DNA of 64,000 nucleotides, from contig CAIVAR010000011.1 in NCBI GenBank assembly GCA_903904005.1, positions 40,055 through 104,054 of the forward strand. The letters run 5' to 3'. The translations under genes and the position numbers were made by a program. Numbering within the stretch: the stretch's first letter is position 1; every line of letters begins with the position of its first letter. Under the pieces are notes generated by a model. The model was not told where the DNA came from. It was given only the letters and a program-made list of their open reading frames with translations, and searched no databases. Positions 50,476-62,543 of the stretch are shown here, piece by piece. Origin of the DNA: an uncultured Anaeromyxobacter sp. GTDB taxonomy: Bacteria > Myxococcota > Myxococcia > Myxococcales > Anaeromyxobacteraceae.

Positions 50476-51153
50476 ATGCGCGCCTGCTGCACCCGGTGCC
50501 TCCGTCCGGCGGAGTTCTGCGTCTGCGACGGGCTCCCGGTGGCGGCATCCCGGACGCGGGTGGTCCTGCTCCAGCACCCGCGGGAGGCGCGCCTCGCCAT
50601 CTGCTCGGCCTGGCTCACCCGGATCGCCTTGGAAAACGCCGAGCTTCACCGGGGCGTCTCCTTCGAGGCGGACCCGAGGGTCCGGGAGCTCGCGCGCACC
50701 CCGGGAGCGGCCCTGCTCTACCCCGGACCGGAGGCCACCCCCGCCCGGGACGTCGCCGCCCACCCGCCTCCGGTCCTCTTCGCCGTGGACGGGACGTGGC
50801 ACCAGGCCGGGAAGATGCTCCGCCTCTCCCCGTTCCTCGCCGCCCTCCCCCGCCTCTCGGTCGACGCCGGCCGCCCCAGCGGGTACACGGGGCTGCGCGC
50901 CGAGCCGGGTGCGGTCCACCTGTCGACGCTGGAAGCGGTCGCGCTGGCGCTCGGCGACCTGGAGGGGGACCCGGAGCGCTTCGCCCCCATGGTCGCCGCC
51001 TTCCACCGCAGCGTGGCGCTGCAGCTTGCCTGCGCCCGGGGCGAGCGCCGGACCCCGCGACACCGAGGGGAAGCCTGGCGGGACCCGTTACCGGGCGGCG
51101 AGGACGAACAGGACCGCCCCCACGACCCCGGCGAGCCCGAAGCCGGCGTATAG
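50476..51153 (+). CDS. DTW-domain protein, probable tRNA-uridine aminocarboxypropyltransferase
   Basis: The 225-residue protein starts with a zinc-ribbon-like CTRCLRPAEFCVC, followed by VVLLQHPREARLAICSAWLTRIAL and the family signature VDGTWHQAGKML. TapT-type DTW proteins add the aminocarboxypropyl group of acp3U to tRNA, using S-adenosylmethionine. The C-terminal tail (RGERRTPRHRGEAWRDPL...) is charged and unlike the family. Its last 66 bases overlap a membrane-protein gene on the other strand, so the tail may be an annotation extension or a true overlap. Confidence 0.85.
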   Translation: MRACCTRCLRPAEFCVCDGLPVAASRTRVVLLQHPREARLAICSAWLTRIALENAELHRGVSFEADPRVRELARTPGAALLYPGPEATPARDVAAHPPPVLFAVDGTWHQAGKMLRLSPFLAALPRLSVDAGRPSGYTGLRAEPGAVHLSTLEAVALALGDLEGDPERFAPMVAAFHRSVALQLACARGERRTPRHRGEAWRDPLPGGEDEQDRPHDPGEPEAGV

Positions 51154-51324
51154 GGCTCCGGCCGCAACCGCCTTCCAGCCGGTCATCGGCCCCGAGTTGG
51201 TCCGGACGCTGCGCCGGACGAACCCGTCGCGGATGCCCATCCAGGCGGTCAGCGCCCCCGAGACGGCCAGGACGGCCACCACGAGCCAGTGAAGGGGGCT
51301 CGACCCGTCGAGGAAGACCTCCAT
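51088..51324 (-). CDS. small two-helix membrane protein, unknown function
   Basis: The 78-residue protein has two hydrophobic segments (about 12-30 and 50-77) joined by a short basic loop (RDGFVRRSVRTNSG), which predicts a hairpin in the inner membrane. No family is recognised with confidence. It is antisense to, and overlaps, the last 66 bases of the DTW gene, and is divergent from glnS. The composition makes a real gene likely. Confidence 0.65.
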   Translation of the reverse strand: MEVFLDGSSPLHWLVVAVLAVSGALTAWMGIRDGFVRRSVRTNSGPMTGWKAVAAGALYAGFGLAGVVGAVLFVLAAR

Positions 51325-51389
51325 CGACGCGCAGGATACCCTCCTTCCACGCAGTTGCGAGCCGTCCGGGGCTGCGGTACACGCCCGGG

Positions 51390-53702
51390 ATGGCTGAATC
51401 GGCCCGCCCAGGCAATTTCCTCACCGACATCGTCGACGCCGACCTCGCGGCGGGGCGGGTGCGCGGCCCGATCGTGACCCGGTTCCCGCCGGAGCCGAAC
51501 GGCTTCCTCCACGTCGGCCACGCCAAGTCCATCCTGCTCAATTTCGGCCTGGCCGCCCGGTACGGGGGGCGCGCCCACCTTCGGTTCGACGACACCAACC
51601 CCACCACCGAGGACACCGAGTACGTCGAGTCGATCGAGAACGACGTGCGCTGGCTGGGGGGGGACTGGGGGGAGCACCTCCACTTCGCCTCCGACTACTT
51701 CGAGAAGATGTACGCCTGCGCCGAGCGGCTGGTTCGCGACGGCAAGGCCTACGTCGACAGCCAGCCCCAGGACGCCATCCGCGAGCAGCGGGGCAGCTTC
51801 GAGCGCCCGGGGGTGGCGAGCCCGTTCCGGAACCGGAACCCGGAGGAGAACCTCGACCTGCTCGGGCGCATGCGCGCGGGCGAGTTCCCCGACGGCGCCG
51901 CGGTGCTGCGCGCCCGCATCGACATGGCGCATCCCAACGTGCTCATGCGGGATCCGCTCCTCTACCGCATCCGCCACGCCCACCACCACCGCACCGGCGA
52001 CGCCTGGTGCATCTATCCGATGTACGACTTCGCCCATCCGCTCGAGGACGCCTTCGAGGGGGTTACCCACTCCATCTGCACCCTCGAGTTCGAGTCGAAC
52101 CGGGAGCTGTACGACTGGGTCCTCGACCACACCGGCCCCTGGGATCCGCGCCCCCGGCAGTACGAGTTCGCGCGGCTGGCGCTCGGCTACACGGTGATGT
52201 CGAAGCGCAAGCTCCTCCAGATCGTGAACGAGGGGCGGGTCTCTGGCTGGGACGACCCCCGCATGCCCACCATCGCCGGGATGCGGCGGCGGGGGGTCAC
52301 GCCAGACGCGCTCCGGGACTTCGCCGACCTCATCGGCGTGTCGAAGAACAACAGCGTCGTCGACATCGGCAAGTTCGAGTTCTGCATCCGGGGGGACCTC
52401 GAGAAACGCTCCCCGCGGGCGCTCGCCGTGCTCGACCCGATCCGGCTGACCATCGCCGACTGGACCGGACCGGACGAGGAGCTCGACCTGCCCTGGTGGC
52501 CTGCCGAGCCGGACCGCGGTGGACACCGGAAGGTCCCGTTCGGGAGGGACCTTCTCGTCGAGCGGGACGACTTCTCTGCCGATCCCCCGCCCGACTGGAA
52601 GCGTCTCGCCCCGGGGCGAGACGTCCGGCTGGCCGGGGCCGTCGTGGTCCGCTGCGAGGAGGTCGTCCTGGGCCCCGGCGGCGTCGTCGTCGAGATCCGC
52701 TGCAGCCACGACCCGTCGTCGAGGACCGGGGGCGCCCGGCGCGGCCTCGGGACCATCCACTGGGTCCACGCCACCCGTTCGATCCCCGCACCGGTCCGGC
52801 TCTACGACCGTCTCTTCACGGCGGAGCTTCCGGACGCCGCCGGCAACTTCCTCGACGTGATGAACCCGGGCTCGCTCTCTTCGGCCCCGGGCGCCCGGGT
52901 GGAGCCCGCGCTCCGCGACGCCGCTCCCGGAACCCACTGGCAGTTCCTCCGGGTGGGCTACTTCTTCGCCGACCCGGTCGAATCCCGCCCCGGCGCGCCA
53001 GTCTTCAACCGGACCATGACCTTGAAGGACACGTGGGCCTCCCGGGGGGCCGGAGCCGACCGCCCCTCCGCCCCGGCCCGGAGCGCCCCACGCGCCCCGG
53101 CCACCGCGCCCGCCACCCCGCGCAGGGGACGGACCGAGGCGCGGGCCGATGCCCGGGCTGGCGACCCGGTCCTCGCTGCCCTCCACGCCCGCCTGGCCTC
53201 CCTGCCCGGCATCTCCGCCGAGCAGGCCGACCTCCTCTCGGCCGACCCGGGGACGGCGGCCTGGTTCGACGAGGCGGTGGCGGCGGGCGCCGCGCCCGGG
53301 CCGGTGGCCCGCTGGCTCCTGAACGAGCTGCTCGGCCTCGCCGGCGAGGCGCCGCTCGGCTCACTCCCGCTCCGGGCCGGGGATTTCGGTCGGTTCGTCT
53401 CCCTGGCCGAATCGGGTCGCACCACCGGCGCCGCGGCGAAGACGCTCCTCGCGAGCCTCCTCGAGCGCCCGGGCGACCCGGCCGCCCGGCTCGCCGAGCT
53501 CGGACTGGAGCGGGTCGACGACGGGGCCGCGATCTCCGCAGCCATCGGGCGGGTCCTCGCCGCCCAGGCGGCCGAGGTGGCCCGTTACCGGGCGGGCGAG
53601 AAGAAGCTCGTTGGATTTCTCCTCGGGGCCGCGATGCGCGAAACACAGGGCAAGGCGGACCCCGCGGCCTTAAGACGGGCACTCCAGGAAGCACTGGGAT
53701 GA
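51390..53702 (+). CDS. glnS: glutaminyl-tRNA synthetase fused to a YqeY domain
   Basis: The 770-residue protein has a class I GlnRS body (about 1-560): RFPPEPNGFLHVGHAKSI (HIGH), FDDTNPTTEDTEYVESI, TVMSKRKLLQIV (KMSKS) and the two beta-barrel anticodon domains. A Pro/Ala/Arg linker (about 555-600) leads to a YqeY/GatB-tail domain (about 605-770; FLLGAAMRETQGKADPAALRRAL). The same fusion is known in Deinococcus, where the YqeY part improves tRNA affinity. It charges tRNA-Gln directly, so this organism need not rely only on GatCAB for glutamine. Confidence 0.95.
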   Translation: MAESARPGNFLTDIVDADLAAGRVRGPIVTRFPPEPNGFLHVGHAKSILLNFGLAARYGGRAHLRFDDTNPTTEDTEYVESIENDVRWLGGDWGEHLHFASDYFEKMYACAERLVRDGKAYVDSQPQDAIREQRGSFERPGVASPFRNRNPEENLDLLGRMRAGEFPDGAAVLRARIDMAHPNVLMRDPLLYRIRHAHHHRTGDAWCIYPMYDFAHPLEDAFEGVTHSICTLEFESNRELYDWVLDHTGPWDPRPRQYEFARLALGYTVMSKRKLLQIVNEGRVSGWDDPRMPTIAGMRRRGVTPDALRDFADLIGVSKNNSVVDIGKFEFCIRGDLEKRSPRALAVLDPIRLTIADWTGPDEELDLPWWPAEPDRGGHRKVPFGRDLLVERDDFSADPPPDWKRLAPGRDVRLAGAVVVRCEEVVLGPGGVVVEIRCSHDPSSRTGGARRGLGTIHWVHATRSIPAPVRLYDRLFTAELPDAAGNFLDVMNPGSLSSAPGARVEPALRDAAPGTHWQFLRVGYFFADPVESRPGAPVFNRTMTLKDTWASRGAGADRPSAPARSAPRAPATAPATPRRGRTEARADARAGDPVLAALHARLASLPGISAEQADLLSADPGTAAWFDEAVAAGAAPGPVARWLLNELLGLAGEAPLGSLPLRAGDFGRFVSLAESGRTTGAAAKTLLASLLERPGDPAARLAELGLERVDDGAAISAAIGRVLAAQAAEVARYRAGEKKLVGFLLGAAMRETQGKADPAALRRALQEALG

Positions 53703-53725
53703 ACCCCGTTCCCCGAGGAGCCCTG

Positions 53726-54220
53726 ATGCGTCGCGTCGCCTTGTTCCTCCCCCTCCTTGCCACGCTGCTCCTCGCCCCGGCCTCGGCCCGCGCCGAATCG
53801 CAGGGCAAGCCCATCTCGCTTGGCGTCTTCCCACCCGTCCAGATCGTTCCGGTGTCCGAGGGCATCAGCGGCTTCCGGTTCAGCCTGATCTACGGCGACA
53901 ACGCCTTCGTGAACGGCTTCGACCTCGGTCTCGTCAACAGGGTCAACGGCGAGCTCACCGGCGTGCAGTGGGGGCTCGTCAGCGTCGTGAAGGGGGACGT
54001 CCACGGCTGGCAGGCCAACTGGGCCGTGTCGCTGACCGACGGTGCCGTCACCGGCCTGCAGATGGGGATCTACAACCAGGCGAAGCACGTCAAGGGCGTC
54101 CAGCTCGGCCTGGTGAACAACACGGTCACGATGGAAGGCATCCAGATCGGCCTCATCAACATCATCCAGAAGGGCGGCATGCTGCCGGTCTTCCCGATCT
54201 TCAACTTCTCCTTCAAGTGA
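53726..54220 (+). CDS. exported surface-repeat protein (LA_2272-like)
   Basis: The 164-residue protein has a signal peptide (MRRVALFLPLLATLLLAPASARA) and a mature region of short repeats of the form (V/G)xGxQ(M/L/I)GL(V/I)N, e.g. GVQLGLVNNTVTMEGIQIGLIN. Proteins of this type are believed to be surface or outer-membrane proteins of unknown role. ATG 53726 has GAGGAG 6 bases upstream. An ATG at 53699 that overlaps the glnS stop is less likely. It ends NFSFK, a possible outer-membrane-type aromatic C-terminus. Confidence 0.85.
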   Translation: MRRVALFLPLLATLLLAPASARAESQGKPISLGVFPPVQIVPVSEGISGFRFSLIYGDNAFVNGFDLGLVNRVNGELTGVQWGLVSVVKGDVHGWQANWAVSLTDGAVTGLQMGIYNQAKHVKGVQLGLVNNTVTMEGIQIGLINIIQKGGMLPVFPIFNFSFK

Positions 54221-55005
54221 CCGACGGCTTCCGCGAGCGGTACGGTCCCTGGGCGCTCGTCACCGGCGCCTCCGAGGGCATCGGCGAGTCCTTCGCCCGG
54301 TCGCTCGCCGCTCGCGGGCTCAACCTCCTCCTCGTGGCGCGTCGGGCAGGCCCGCTCGACGCGCTTGCCGCCGAGCTCCGCGCCGCCCACGGGATCCAGG
54401 TCCGCACCGCCACCGCCGACGTGGCCCGCCCCGACCTGCTCGCCGTCCTCGACGCGCTCGCTGGCGGGGAAGAGGTGGGGCTCGTCGTCCACAACGCCGC
54501 GTTCTCGGCGCTGGGCCCCTTCCTCGAGCGTTCGTTCGCCGACCTTCAACAGGTGATCGACGTGAACTGCCGGGCGCCGCTCGCCATGGCCCACCACTTC
54601 GGGAAGAAGATGGCCGCCCGGGGCCGGGGCGGCATCGTGCTCATGACCTCCCTGGCCGGCGGCCAGGGGACGCCCATGGTCGCCTCCTACGCGGCCTCCA
54701 AGGCCTTCGAGATCGTCCTCGCCGAGGGGCTCTGGGACGAGCTCCGTCCTGCCGGGATCGACGTGCTCGCCTGCCGCGCCGGCGCCACCCGAACGCCGAG
54801 CTACGAGGCGTCCCGCCCCCGGAAGAAGGTCCCGCTCATGGAGGCGGGGCCGGTGGTGGAGGAGGCGCTCGCCGCTCTGGGTCGCCAGCCCGTCGTCGTC
54901 GCCGGGCGGCTCAACCGCGCCGTGAACTTCGTCATGCAGCGCCTCCTCTCCCGTTCGGCCGCGATCCGCTTCATGGGGAAGCACACCCGCAAGATGTACG
55001 AGTGA
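54217..55005 (+). CDS. short-chain dehydrogenase/reductase
   Basis: The 262-residue protein has the cofactor site [20 protein letters not shown], the NNAG-equivalent [13 protein letters not shown], the catalytic Ser in [10 protein letters not shown] and YAASK (Tyr-x3-Lys). It resembles KAR/acyl-reductase SDRs acting on hydrophobic substrates. The substrate is unknown. The GTG start overlaps the surface-protein stop (GTGA). gloA follows 4 bases after its stop, so three genes are in one run. Confidence 0.92.
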   Translation: MTDGFRERYGPWALVTGASEGIGESFARSLAARGLNLLLVARRAGPLDALAAELRAAHGIQVRTATADVARPDLLAVLDALAGGEEVGLVVHNAAFSALGPFLERSFADLQQVIDVNCRAPLAMAHHFGKKMAARGRGGIVLMTSLAGGQGTPMVASYAASKAFEIVLAEGLWDELRPAGIDVLACRAGATRTPSYEASRPRKKVPLMEAGPVVEEALAALGRQPVVVAGRLNRAVNFVMQRLLSRSAAIRFMGKHTRKMYE

Positions 55006-55009
55006 GACG

Positions 55010-55399
55010 ATGCGAATCCTCCACACCATGATCCGCGTGGGCGATCTCGATCGCTCGATCCGCTTCTACACCGAGCTGCTGGGCATGAAGCTGCTGCGCC
55101 GGCACGAGTACCCGGAGGGGCGCTTCACGCTGGCCTTCGTCGGCTACGCCCCGGAGTCGGAGGCGGCAGCCATCGAGCTCACCTGGAACTGGGACACGGC
55201 CACCTACGACCTGGGGAACGGGTTCGGTCACGTCGCGCTCGAGGTCCCGGATGCGGCCGCGGCCTGCGCCGAGATCATCCGCCGGGGCGGCAAGGTGGTT
55301 CGTCCGGCGGGGCCGATGAAGCACGGCACGACCGTGATCGCCTTCGTCGAGGACCCGGACGGCTACCGGATCGAGCTCATCCAGGCTCGGGCGTCGTGA
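55010..55399 (+). CDS. gloA: lactoylglutathione lyase (glyoxalase I)
   Basis: The 129-residue protein is a two-module VOC fold: [61 protein letters not shown] and [12 protein letters not shown]. The metal ligands are expected in the HTMIRV His, the TWN region Glu, GHVAL His and the EL Glu. It removes methylglyoxal with glutathione. The length equals E. coli GloA. Confidence 0.95.
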   Translation: MRILHTMIRVGDLDRSIRFYTELLGMKLLRRHEYPEGRFTLAFVGYAPESEAAAIELTWNWDTATYDLGNGFGHVALEVPDAAAACAEIIRRGGKVVRPAGPMKHGTTVIAFVEDPDGYRIELIQARAS

Positions 55400-55876
55400 G
55401 CGTCGCCGGGCTCGACGCGCCCGTCCATCCTTGATCTCGGCCATGCCTGATCCCGCTCCCCTGCAACCACACGAGACGGATCTCGTGGGGGGGCTGGATC
55501 GAAAAGCGTGGGCGCGCCGAGCGGGACGCGACAACGGGGCGTATCGAGGCCCTGGTCTCCGGTGGGCTTCGCTGGATACCGAGGGAGGAAGCCCGCTTTC
55601 GGTACTCGCGGCAGGAGTGAGGCCCGCGCGTTCCAGCGTCCGTTCCGCGGACCTCGGCCAGATGGGGCGTTCACTCGTAGTCCGTTGACAAGGAAATGCT
55701 CGGATCGCGCCTGCGCGTTCGGGGCGCGTCGGGAAGGCGCGTCTACGCGCCGCATTTCGCGCCGGGGTGACGGGCGGAGTTGCTGGCGAGGTTCGAGATC
55801 TTCGCGTCGGGAATCGCGCGGGAAGGCGTTTCCGTGCGTCCGGGAAGGCCTGGAATTCCCGTGAGACAGTGGTTTC
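55400..55876. other. 477-base intergenic region, no convincing gene
   Basis: No frame here has family features, although short open frames exist. A 7-base inverted repeat (CACGAGA-CGGA-TCTCGTG, 55470-55487) might end the gloA transcript. The base composition is less extreme than its surroundings, and the region leads into the HNH gene, so it may be a remnant of transferred DNA. Confidence 0.5.
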
Positions 55877-56923
55877 ATGAACGCACGCGAATGGTCCCTC
55901 CGCATCGCCGAGCTCGCCCGCCGCGAGCAGGCGGCACTGGCAGATCTTCTCCTGGCCGTCGGCGAGTTCGACGGCCAGGAGGTGTACCGGCAGCTGGGGT
56001 TCTCGAGCCTCTTCGACTTTCTCCACCGGGAGGTCGGCCTGTCCCGGGGGTCGGCGTACTACCGGCAGGTGGGCGCCCGGATGGTCCGGCGCTTCCCCGA
56101 GGTGGAGGGGCCAGTACGAGACGGACGGTTGTGCATCACCGTCTTGAGCGAGCTCGCCAAGGTGATGACCGAGGAGAACCGGGCCGAGTTGCTGCCCCGG
56201 TTCTTCGGGCTCTCCCGCCAGGAGGCGAAGCAGCTGGTGGCGACGCTCCGGCCGATGGAGCTCGTTCCGAGGAGGACGGTCGTCACCGAGGTCCCGCTCC
56301 TGGCGCCGCTGGAAGCGCCGGTCATCGTCCAACCGGTTGGACGATCCCGGACCCACCCCGACCGGGGGATGCCGGCGACCATGGGTGCGCGGACCCTCGT
56401 CGAGCCGATGACGGCGACGGCGGTCCGGATGCACATCACCGTCTCGCCGGAGGTCGTGGCGCTTCTCAAGAAGGCGAAGGCCGGCGAATCTCACGTCCAA
56501 CCAAACGCGACCGACGATCAGGTGCTGAAGGCCGCGCTCGAACTGTTCATCGAGAAGCAGGAGAAGCGGAAGGCGTCCGTGCCGGCGAAGGTGAAGCGGG
56601 AGGTTCGGGCCCGGGACGGCGGAAAGTGCCAGTGGAAGCTGGATTCGGGCGGCGTCTGCGGCTCGGAGGTGCGGCTGGAGATCGACCACGTCCACCCGCG
56701 CGGCAAGGGCGGTCCATCGACGCTGGAGAACTGCCGGGTACTTTGCCGCCCACAACCTGGAGGCGGCGCGGAAAGCCTACGGGAACGAGGTGATGGACCT
56801 ATTCACCACTGGTGTACCTCGGGCAAGGGAGGACGTCGCGCCCTACGGCCCGGGTCCTCGACTCAGGACCTCTCCCGGGGGACAGCCGCCCCGATCCGCT
56901 CCAGTTCCTGCCACCGGGCGTAG
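55877..56923 (+). pseudogene. HNH endonuclease with a frameshift in the metal finger
   Basis: The frame encodes a helical N-terminal domain (about 1-180, DUF222-like; LARREQAALADLLLAVGEFDG, LSRGSAYYRQVGARM) and an HNH domain (VRARDGGKCQWKLDSGGVCG, LEIDHVHPRGKGGPSTLENC). After RVLC the frame reads RPQPGGGAESL, but the next frame at 56751 reads HNLEAARKAYGNEVMDLF, the expected end of the finger with its last His. A 2-base loss (or 1-base gain) near 56747-56751 explains this. The last zinc/catalytic His is therefore lost, and the natural C-terminus is uncertain. The printed end is where the intact frame stops, and it overlaps the convergent ABC-F gene. Confidence 0.75.
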
Positions 56924-58818
56924 AGCCGCTCCGCCTCGGCTGCCGCGTTCTCCATCTCCGCGCGGAGGGCGGGAACGGTGTCGCCGCCCTTCTGGTAGGT
57001 GGCCAGATCGGACAGGGCGGCCTCGGCGGCGGATTTGCGCGATTCGGCGCTGAGGATCGCCTCCTCGATGCCGGCGAGCTCGCGCTGCTCGTTGAACGTG
57101 AGCTTCCGCGTGGAACGGCTCCGCTCGACCGGGCGCGGGGCCTCCTTCGGCGCGGCGGGCGCGGCCGTCTCGGGCCGGGGTCGGAGCCTCCGGTACATCT
57201 CGTAGTTGCCGGGGTAGCGGACCGCCTTGCCGTCCCCCTCGAAGGCCAGGATGGACGTGGCCACCTTGTCGAGGAAGTAGCGGTCGTGGGTGACGAGCAG
57301 CACCGCGCCCCCGAAGTCGAGGAGCAGCCGCTCGAGCACGTTCAGGGTGACGAGGTCGAGGTCGTTGGTGGGCTCGTCGAGGACGAGCACGTTCGCCCCC
57401 TCGAGGAAGAGGCGCGCGAGGAGCAGCCGGTTGCGCTCCCCGCCGGAGAGCGCGCCCACCTTCATGCGCTGCATGACCGGGGGGAAGAGCAGGTCGTCGA
57501 GGTAGTCGCGGAGCCCCACCCGTCGATCACCGATGGTGACGAAGTCCTCCCCCGCCTTTCCCTGCGCACCGCCGCCCGCCGACTCGTACACCGTCTGCTC
57601 CGGGTCGAGGGCGGCCCGCTGCTGGTCGTGGTAGGCGACCCGGGTCCGCGCCCCGGTCACGACCTTGCCGGCGTCGGGCGGGAGCTCGCCGAGCAGGAGC
57701 CGGAGGAAGGTGGTCTTCCCGGCGCCGTTCGGCCCCACGATCCCCACCCGCTCCCCGCGCTGCAGGATGAACTCGACCCCCTCGAGCACCTTGCGCTCGC
57801 CGAAGGACTTCCCGAGCCCGTGGGCCTCGATCACGATCTGGGAGAGGCGCGGCGGCGGGGCCACCTGCAGCTCCGCCACGCGCGGACGCGTGAAGCCCTT
57901 CTCGGCCATGAGGGCGCGGGCCCGCTGGATGCGCGCCTTGCTCTTGGTGCGGCGCGCCTCCGGACCCCGGCGGAGCCAGGCCACCTCCTGGGAGATCCAG
58001 CGCTCCCGCTTGTGCTGGCCGAGCGCCGACTGCTCCTCGAGGACGAGCTTCTGCTCCAGGAAGGCCTCGTAGTTCCCGGGCCAGCTCGTCACCCCGCCGG
58101 TGGGGGTGATCTCCACGATCCGGTCGACGAGGTCGTCGAGGAAGTAGCGGTCGTGGGTCACGAGCACCAGGGCGCCGGACCTGCCGTCGAGCTCGTCCTC
58201 GAGCCAGTCGACGGTGTCGGCGTCCAGGTGGTTGGTGGGCTCGTCGAGGAGCAGGAGGTCGGGCCGGGCCAGCAGCGCCCGCGCGATGGCCACCCGCTTG
58301 CGCGCCCCGCCGGAGAGCTCGGCGACGGCCCGGTCCCAGTCGGGTACGCCGAGCCGGTCGAGCAGGCGCCGGGCCTCGTGGGCGGTGTCCCACCCACCCA
58401 GGTGCTCGACCCGATCGGAGAGGACGGCCAGCTCGCTCAGCATCCGGTCGTGCCGCTCCGGGTCGCCCTCGGCGCCGATGCGGGCCGAGAGCGCGGCGTG
58501 GGCATCGATGGCGGCCTTGAGCGGCGCGCGCGCCACCTCGAGCTCGGAGGCCACCGTGGCCCCCGCGGGGAACTCCGGCTCCTGTGGAAGGTAGGTGACC
58601 GACGCCCCCCGCCGCAGCTGCACCTCGCCCCGGTCAGGTTCGGCCGCCCGGGCCAGGATGCGCAGCAGGGAGGACTTTCCCGACCCGTTCACGCCGACCA
58701 GCCCCACGCGCTCCCCCTCCTCGATGGTGAGGGTGAGCTCATCGAGGATGGTCCGGCTCCCGAAGGCGAGGCCGATCGCGGATGCGTGCAACAGGGTCAA
58801 GGGTTTCCTTGGTACCAT
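56863..58818 (-). CDS. ABC-F family ATPase (Uup-like)
   Basis: The 651-residue protein has two ABC domains without membrane segments: [44 protein letters not shown], then [46 protein letters not shown]. The linker between them and the C-terminal coiled coil (about 570-651, [18 protein letters not shown]) match Uup-type ABC-F proteins. These act on ribosomes or on DNA, not in transport. The ATG is 9 bases from the divergent aroG-type start, so the two 5' ends are very close. Confidence 0.93.
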   Translation of the reverse strand: MVPRKPLTLLHASAIGLAFGSRTILDELTLTIEEGERVGLVGVNGSGKSSLLRILARAAEPDRGEVQLRRGASVTYLPQEPEFPAGATVASELEVARAPLKAAIDAHAALSARIGAEGDPERHDRMLSELAVLSDRVEHLGGWDTAHEARRLLDRLGVPDWDRAVAELSGGARKRVAIARALLARPDLLLLDEPTNHLDADTVDWLEDELDGRSGALVLVTHDRYFLDDLVDRIVEITPTGGVTSWPGNYEAFLEQKLVLEEQSALGQHKRERWISQEVAWLRRGPEARRTKSKARIQRARALMAEKGFTRPRVAELQVAPPPRLSQIVIEAHGLGKSFGERKVLEGVEFILQRGERVGIVGPNGAGKTTFLRLLLGELPPDAGKVVTGARTRVAYHDQQRAALDPEQTVYESAGGGAQGKAGEDFVTIGDRRVGLRDYLDDLLFPPVMQRMKVGALSGGERNRLLLARLFLEGANVLVLDEPTNDLDLVTLNVLERLLLDFGGAVLLVTHDRYFLDKVATSILAFEGDGKAVRYPGNYEMYRRLRPRPETAAPAAPKEAPRPVERSRSTRKLTFNEQRELAGIEEAILSAESRKSAAEAALSDLATYQKGGDTVPALRAEMENAAAEAERLYARWQELERIGAAVPRERS

Positions 58819-58827
58819 GGGGATCCC

Positions 58828-59904
58828 ATGCAGCAGACCGAGAACCTGAACGTCGTCTCCCTCGACCTCATGCCGTCGCCGGACGAGGTGAAGGGACGCC
58901 ACCCCCTCTCCGAGCAGGCCGCGGCGACCGTGGTCGCCGCCCGCCGGGCCATCGAGGCCATCCTCGACGGACGGGACCACCGCCTCCTCCTGGTCGTGGG
59001 CCCCTGCTCCATCCACGATCCGGTGGCCGGCCTCGACTACGCCCGCCGGCTCCGCGCCCTCGCCGACGAGCTCTCCGACACCTTCCTCGTCGTCATGAGG
59101 GTCTACTTCGAGAAGCCGCGCACCTCGCTGGGGTGGAAGGGGTTCGTCAACGACCCCCGCATGGACGATTCCTTCCGCATCGACGAGGGGATGGAGCGGG
59201 GACGCCGGTTCCTGCTCGACGTGAACGAGCTGGGGCTCCCCGCCGGCACCGAGGCGCTCGACCCCATCGCGCCGCAGTACTACGGCGACCTCATCGCCTG
59301 GACCGCCATCGGCGCCCGGACCTCCGAGTCGCAGACCCACCGGGAGATGTCCTCCGGCCTCTCCACCCCGGTGGGCTTCAAGAACGGGACCGACGGCGAC
59401 CTCGACGGCGCCGTGAACGCCATCGTCTCGGCGGCCGGGCCCCACAGCTTCCTCGGCGTCTCCGGCCAGGGCCGGTCGGCCATCGTCCGCACCCGCGGCA
59501 ACCGGTACGGACACCTGGTGCTGCGCGGCGGCGGCGGGCGCCCCAACTTCGACACCGTCTCCATCTCCCTCTCGGAGGAGGCGCTCGCCAAGGCGAAGCT
59601 GCCGCGGAACCTGATCGTCGACTGCTCCCACGCCAACTCCTGGAAGAAGCCGGAGCTGCAGCCGCTCGTCATGCGCGACGTCGTCCACCAGGTCCGCGAG
59701 GGAAACACCTCGGTGGTGGGCTTCATGGTGGAGAGCTTCATCGAGGCGGGAAACCAGCCCATCCCGGCCGACCTCTCGAAGCTCCGCTACGGCTGCTCGG
59801 TCACCGACGCCTGCGTGGGTTGGGACACCACCGTGGAGATGCTGCGGCGCGCCCGCGAGGTGCTCCGCGACGTCCTCCCGACACGGAAGCGACCCACCCG
59901 ATGA
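58828..59904 (+). CDS. 3-deoxy-7-phosphoheptulonate synthase (class I alpha, AroG/F/H type)
   Basis: The 358-residue enzyme condenses PEP and erythrose 4-phosphate, the first step of the shikimate route to aromatic amino acids. Signatures: [75 protein letters not shown] and [15 protein letters not shown]. These are those of the E. coli AroF/G/H group. The feedback specificity (Phe, Tyr or Trp) cannot be read by eye. The stop overlaps the CDF gene start (ATGA). Confidence 0.96.
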   Translation: MQQTENLNVVSLDLMPSPDEVKGRHPLSEQAAATVVAARRAIEAILDGRDHRLLLVVGPCSIHDPVAGLDYARRLRALADELSDTFLVVMRVYFEKPRTSLGWKGFVNDPRMDDSFRIDEGMERGRRFLLDVNELGLPAGTEALDPIAPQYYGDLIAWTAIGARTSESQTHREMSSGLSTPVGFKNGTDGDLDGAVNAIVSAAGPHSFLGVSGQGRSAIVRTRGNRYGHLVLRGGGGRPNFDTVSISLSEEALAKAKLPRNLIVDCSHANSWKKPELQPLVMRDVVHQVREGNTSVVGFMVESFIEAGNQPIPADLSKLRYGCSVTDACVGWDTTVEMLRRAREVLRDVLPTRKRPTR

Positions 59905-60872
59905 AGCCGATGTCCGCGGCGTCGACGACGGTCACGCGCCCGTCCCTGGCCCGGTTCGCCTGGCTCTCCATCGCGGCGGCGGTGGTCACCATCGTCATGA
60001 AGACCGTGGCCTGGCGCCTCACCGGATCGGTCGGGCTCCTCTCCGACGCGGCCGAGTCGGTGGTGAACCTGGTGGCGGCCATCACCACCCTGGGGATGCT
60101 CACGGTGGCGGCCCGGCCGCCCGACGAGGATCACGCCTACGGCCACGACAAGGCCGAGTACTTCGCGAGCGGCGTGGAGGGCTCCCTCATCATCGTGGCC
60201 GCCGTGGCCATCGCCTGGTCGGCGGTGAACCGGTTCCTCCACCCCGCCCCGCTCGAGCAGCTGGGGGTGGGGCTCGTGGTCTCGCTGGGGGCCTCGCTCG
60301 TGAACCTGGGGGTGTCCCGGGTGCTCTTCCGGGCCGGGAAGAAGCACCACTCCATCGCCCTCGAGGCCGACGCCCACCACCTCATGACCGACGTCTGGAC
60401 CTCGGCCGGCGTGCTGGCGGGGATCGGGGTGGTGGCGCTCACCGGGTGGGAGCAACTCGACCCCTTCGTGGCCATGGCCGTGGCCGTCCAGATCACCTGG
60501 TCGGGCGTGAAGCTCGTCCGCCGCTCGGCGCTGGGGCTGCTCGACACCGCCCTCCCCCTCGACGAGCAGGCCGCCGTGCAGGCGGTCCTCAAGGCCCACC
60601 GTGGCCCGGAGGTGCAGTTCCACGCGCTGCGCACGCGGCAGGCGGCCTCGCGCCGCTTCGTCTCGGTCCACGTGCTCGTTCCCGGCGACTGGACCGTCTC
60701 CCGGGGGCACGCGCTGCTCGAGCGGATCGAGCACGAGATCCGGCAGGCCATCCCGAACGCCACCGTGCTCACCCATCTGGAGGCGATCGAGGACCCCACC
60801 TCCTACGCCGACGAGGGGCTCGACCGGGCAGCCACGCCGGCCCCGGTTCCCGAGCCGACCTCCGGGGAGTAG
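59901..60872 (+). CDS. cation diffusion facilitator (FieF/CzcD-like)
   Basis: The 323-residue protein has six membrane helices and the metal site residues of CDF exporters: [14 protein letters not shown] in TM2 and [15 protein letters not shown] in TM5, both with the D/H/D pattern. [14 protein letters not shown] lies in the second loop. A cytoplasmic C-terminal domain (about 215-300) carries [23 protein letters not shown]. It exports divalent metal (Fe, Zn or Mn) in exchange for protons. The ATG overlaps the DAHP synthase stop by 4 bases. It lies 17 bases from the convergent prfC stop. Confidence 0.93.
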   Translation: MKPMSAASTTVTRPSLARFAWLSIAAAVVTIVMKTVAWRLTGSVGLLSDAAESVVNLVAAITTLGMLTVAARPPDEDHAYGHDKAEYFASGVEGSLIIVAAVAIAWSAVNRFLHPAPLEQLGVGLVVSLGASLVNLGVSRVLFRAGKKHHSIALEADAHHLMTDVWTSAGVLAGIGVVALTGWEQLDPFVAMAVAVQITWSGVKLVRRSALGLLDTALPLDEQAAVQAVLKAHRGPEVQFHALRTRQAASRRFVSVHVLVPGDWTVSRGHALLERIEHEIRQAIPNATVLTHLEAIEDPTSYADEGLDRAATPAPVPEPTSGE

Positions 60873-60889
60873 CGGACCCGGGGTCCGGC

Positions 60890-62512
<1,623 letters not shown>

Positions 62513-62543
62513 GGGGTCCGCCCCTCGGGGGCGGCCGCTTCTA

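Noticed and set aside
55431..55688. A short open frame in the gap before the HNH gene.
   Set aside because: It has no ribosome site, no domain and no neighbour coupling, and is Arg/Gly/Ser-rich like shadow frames.
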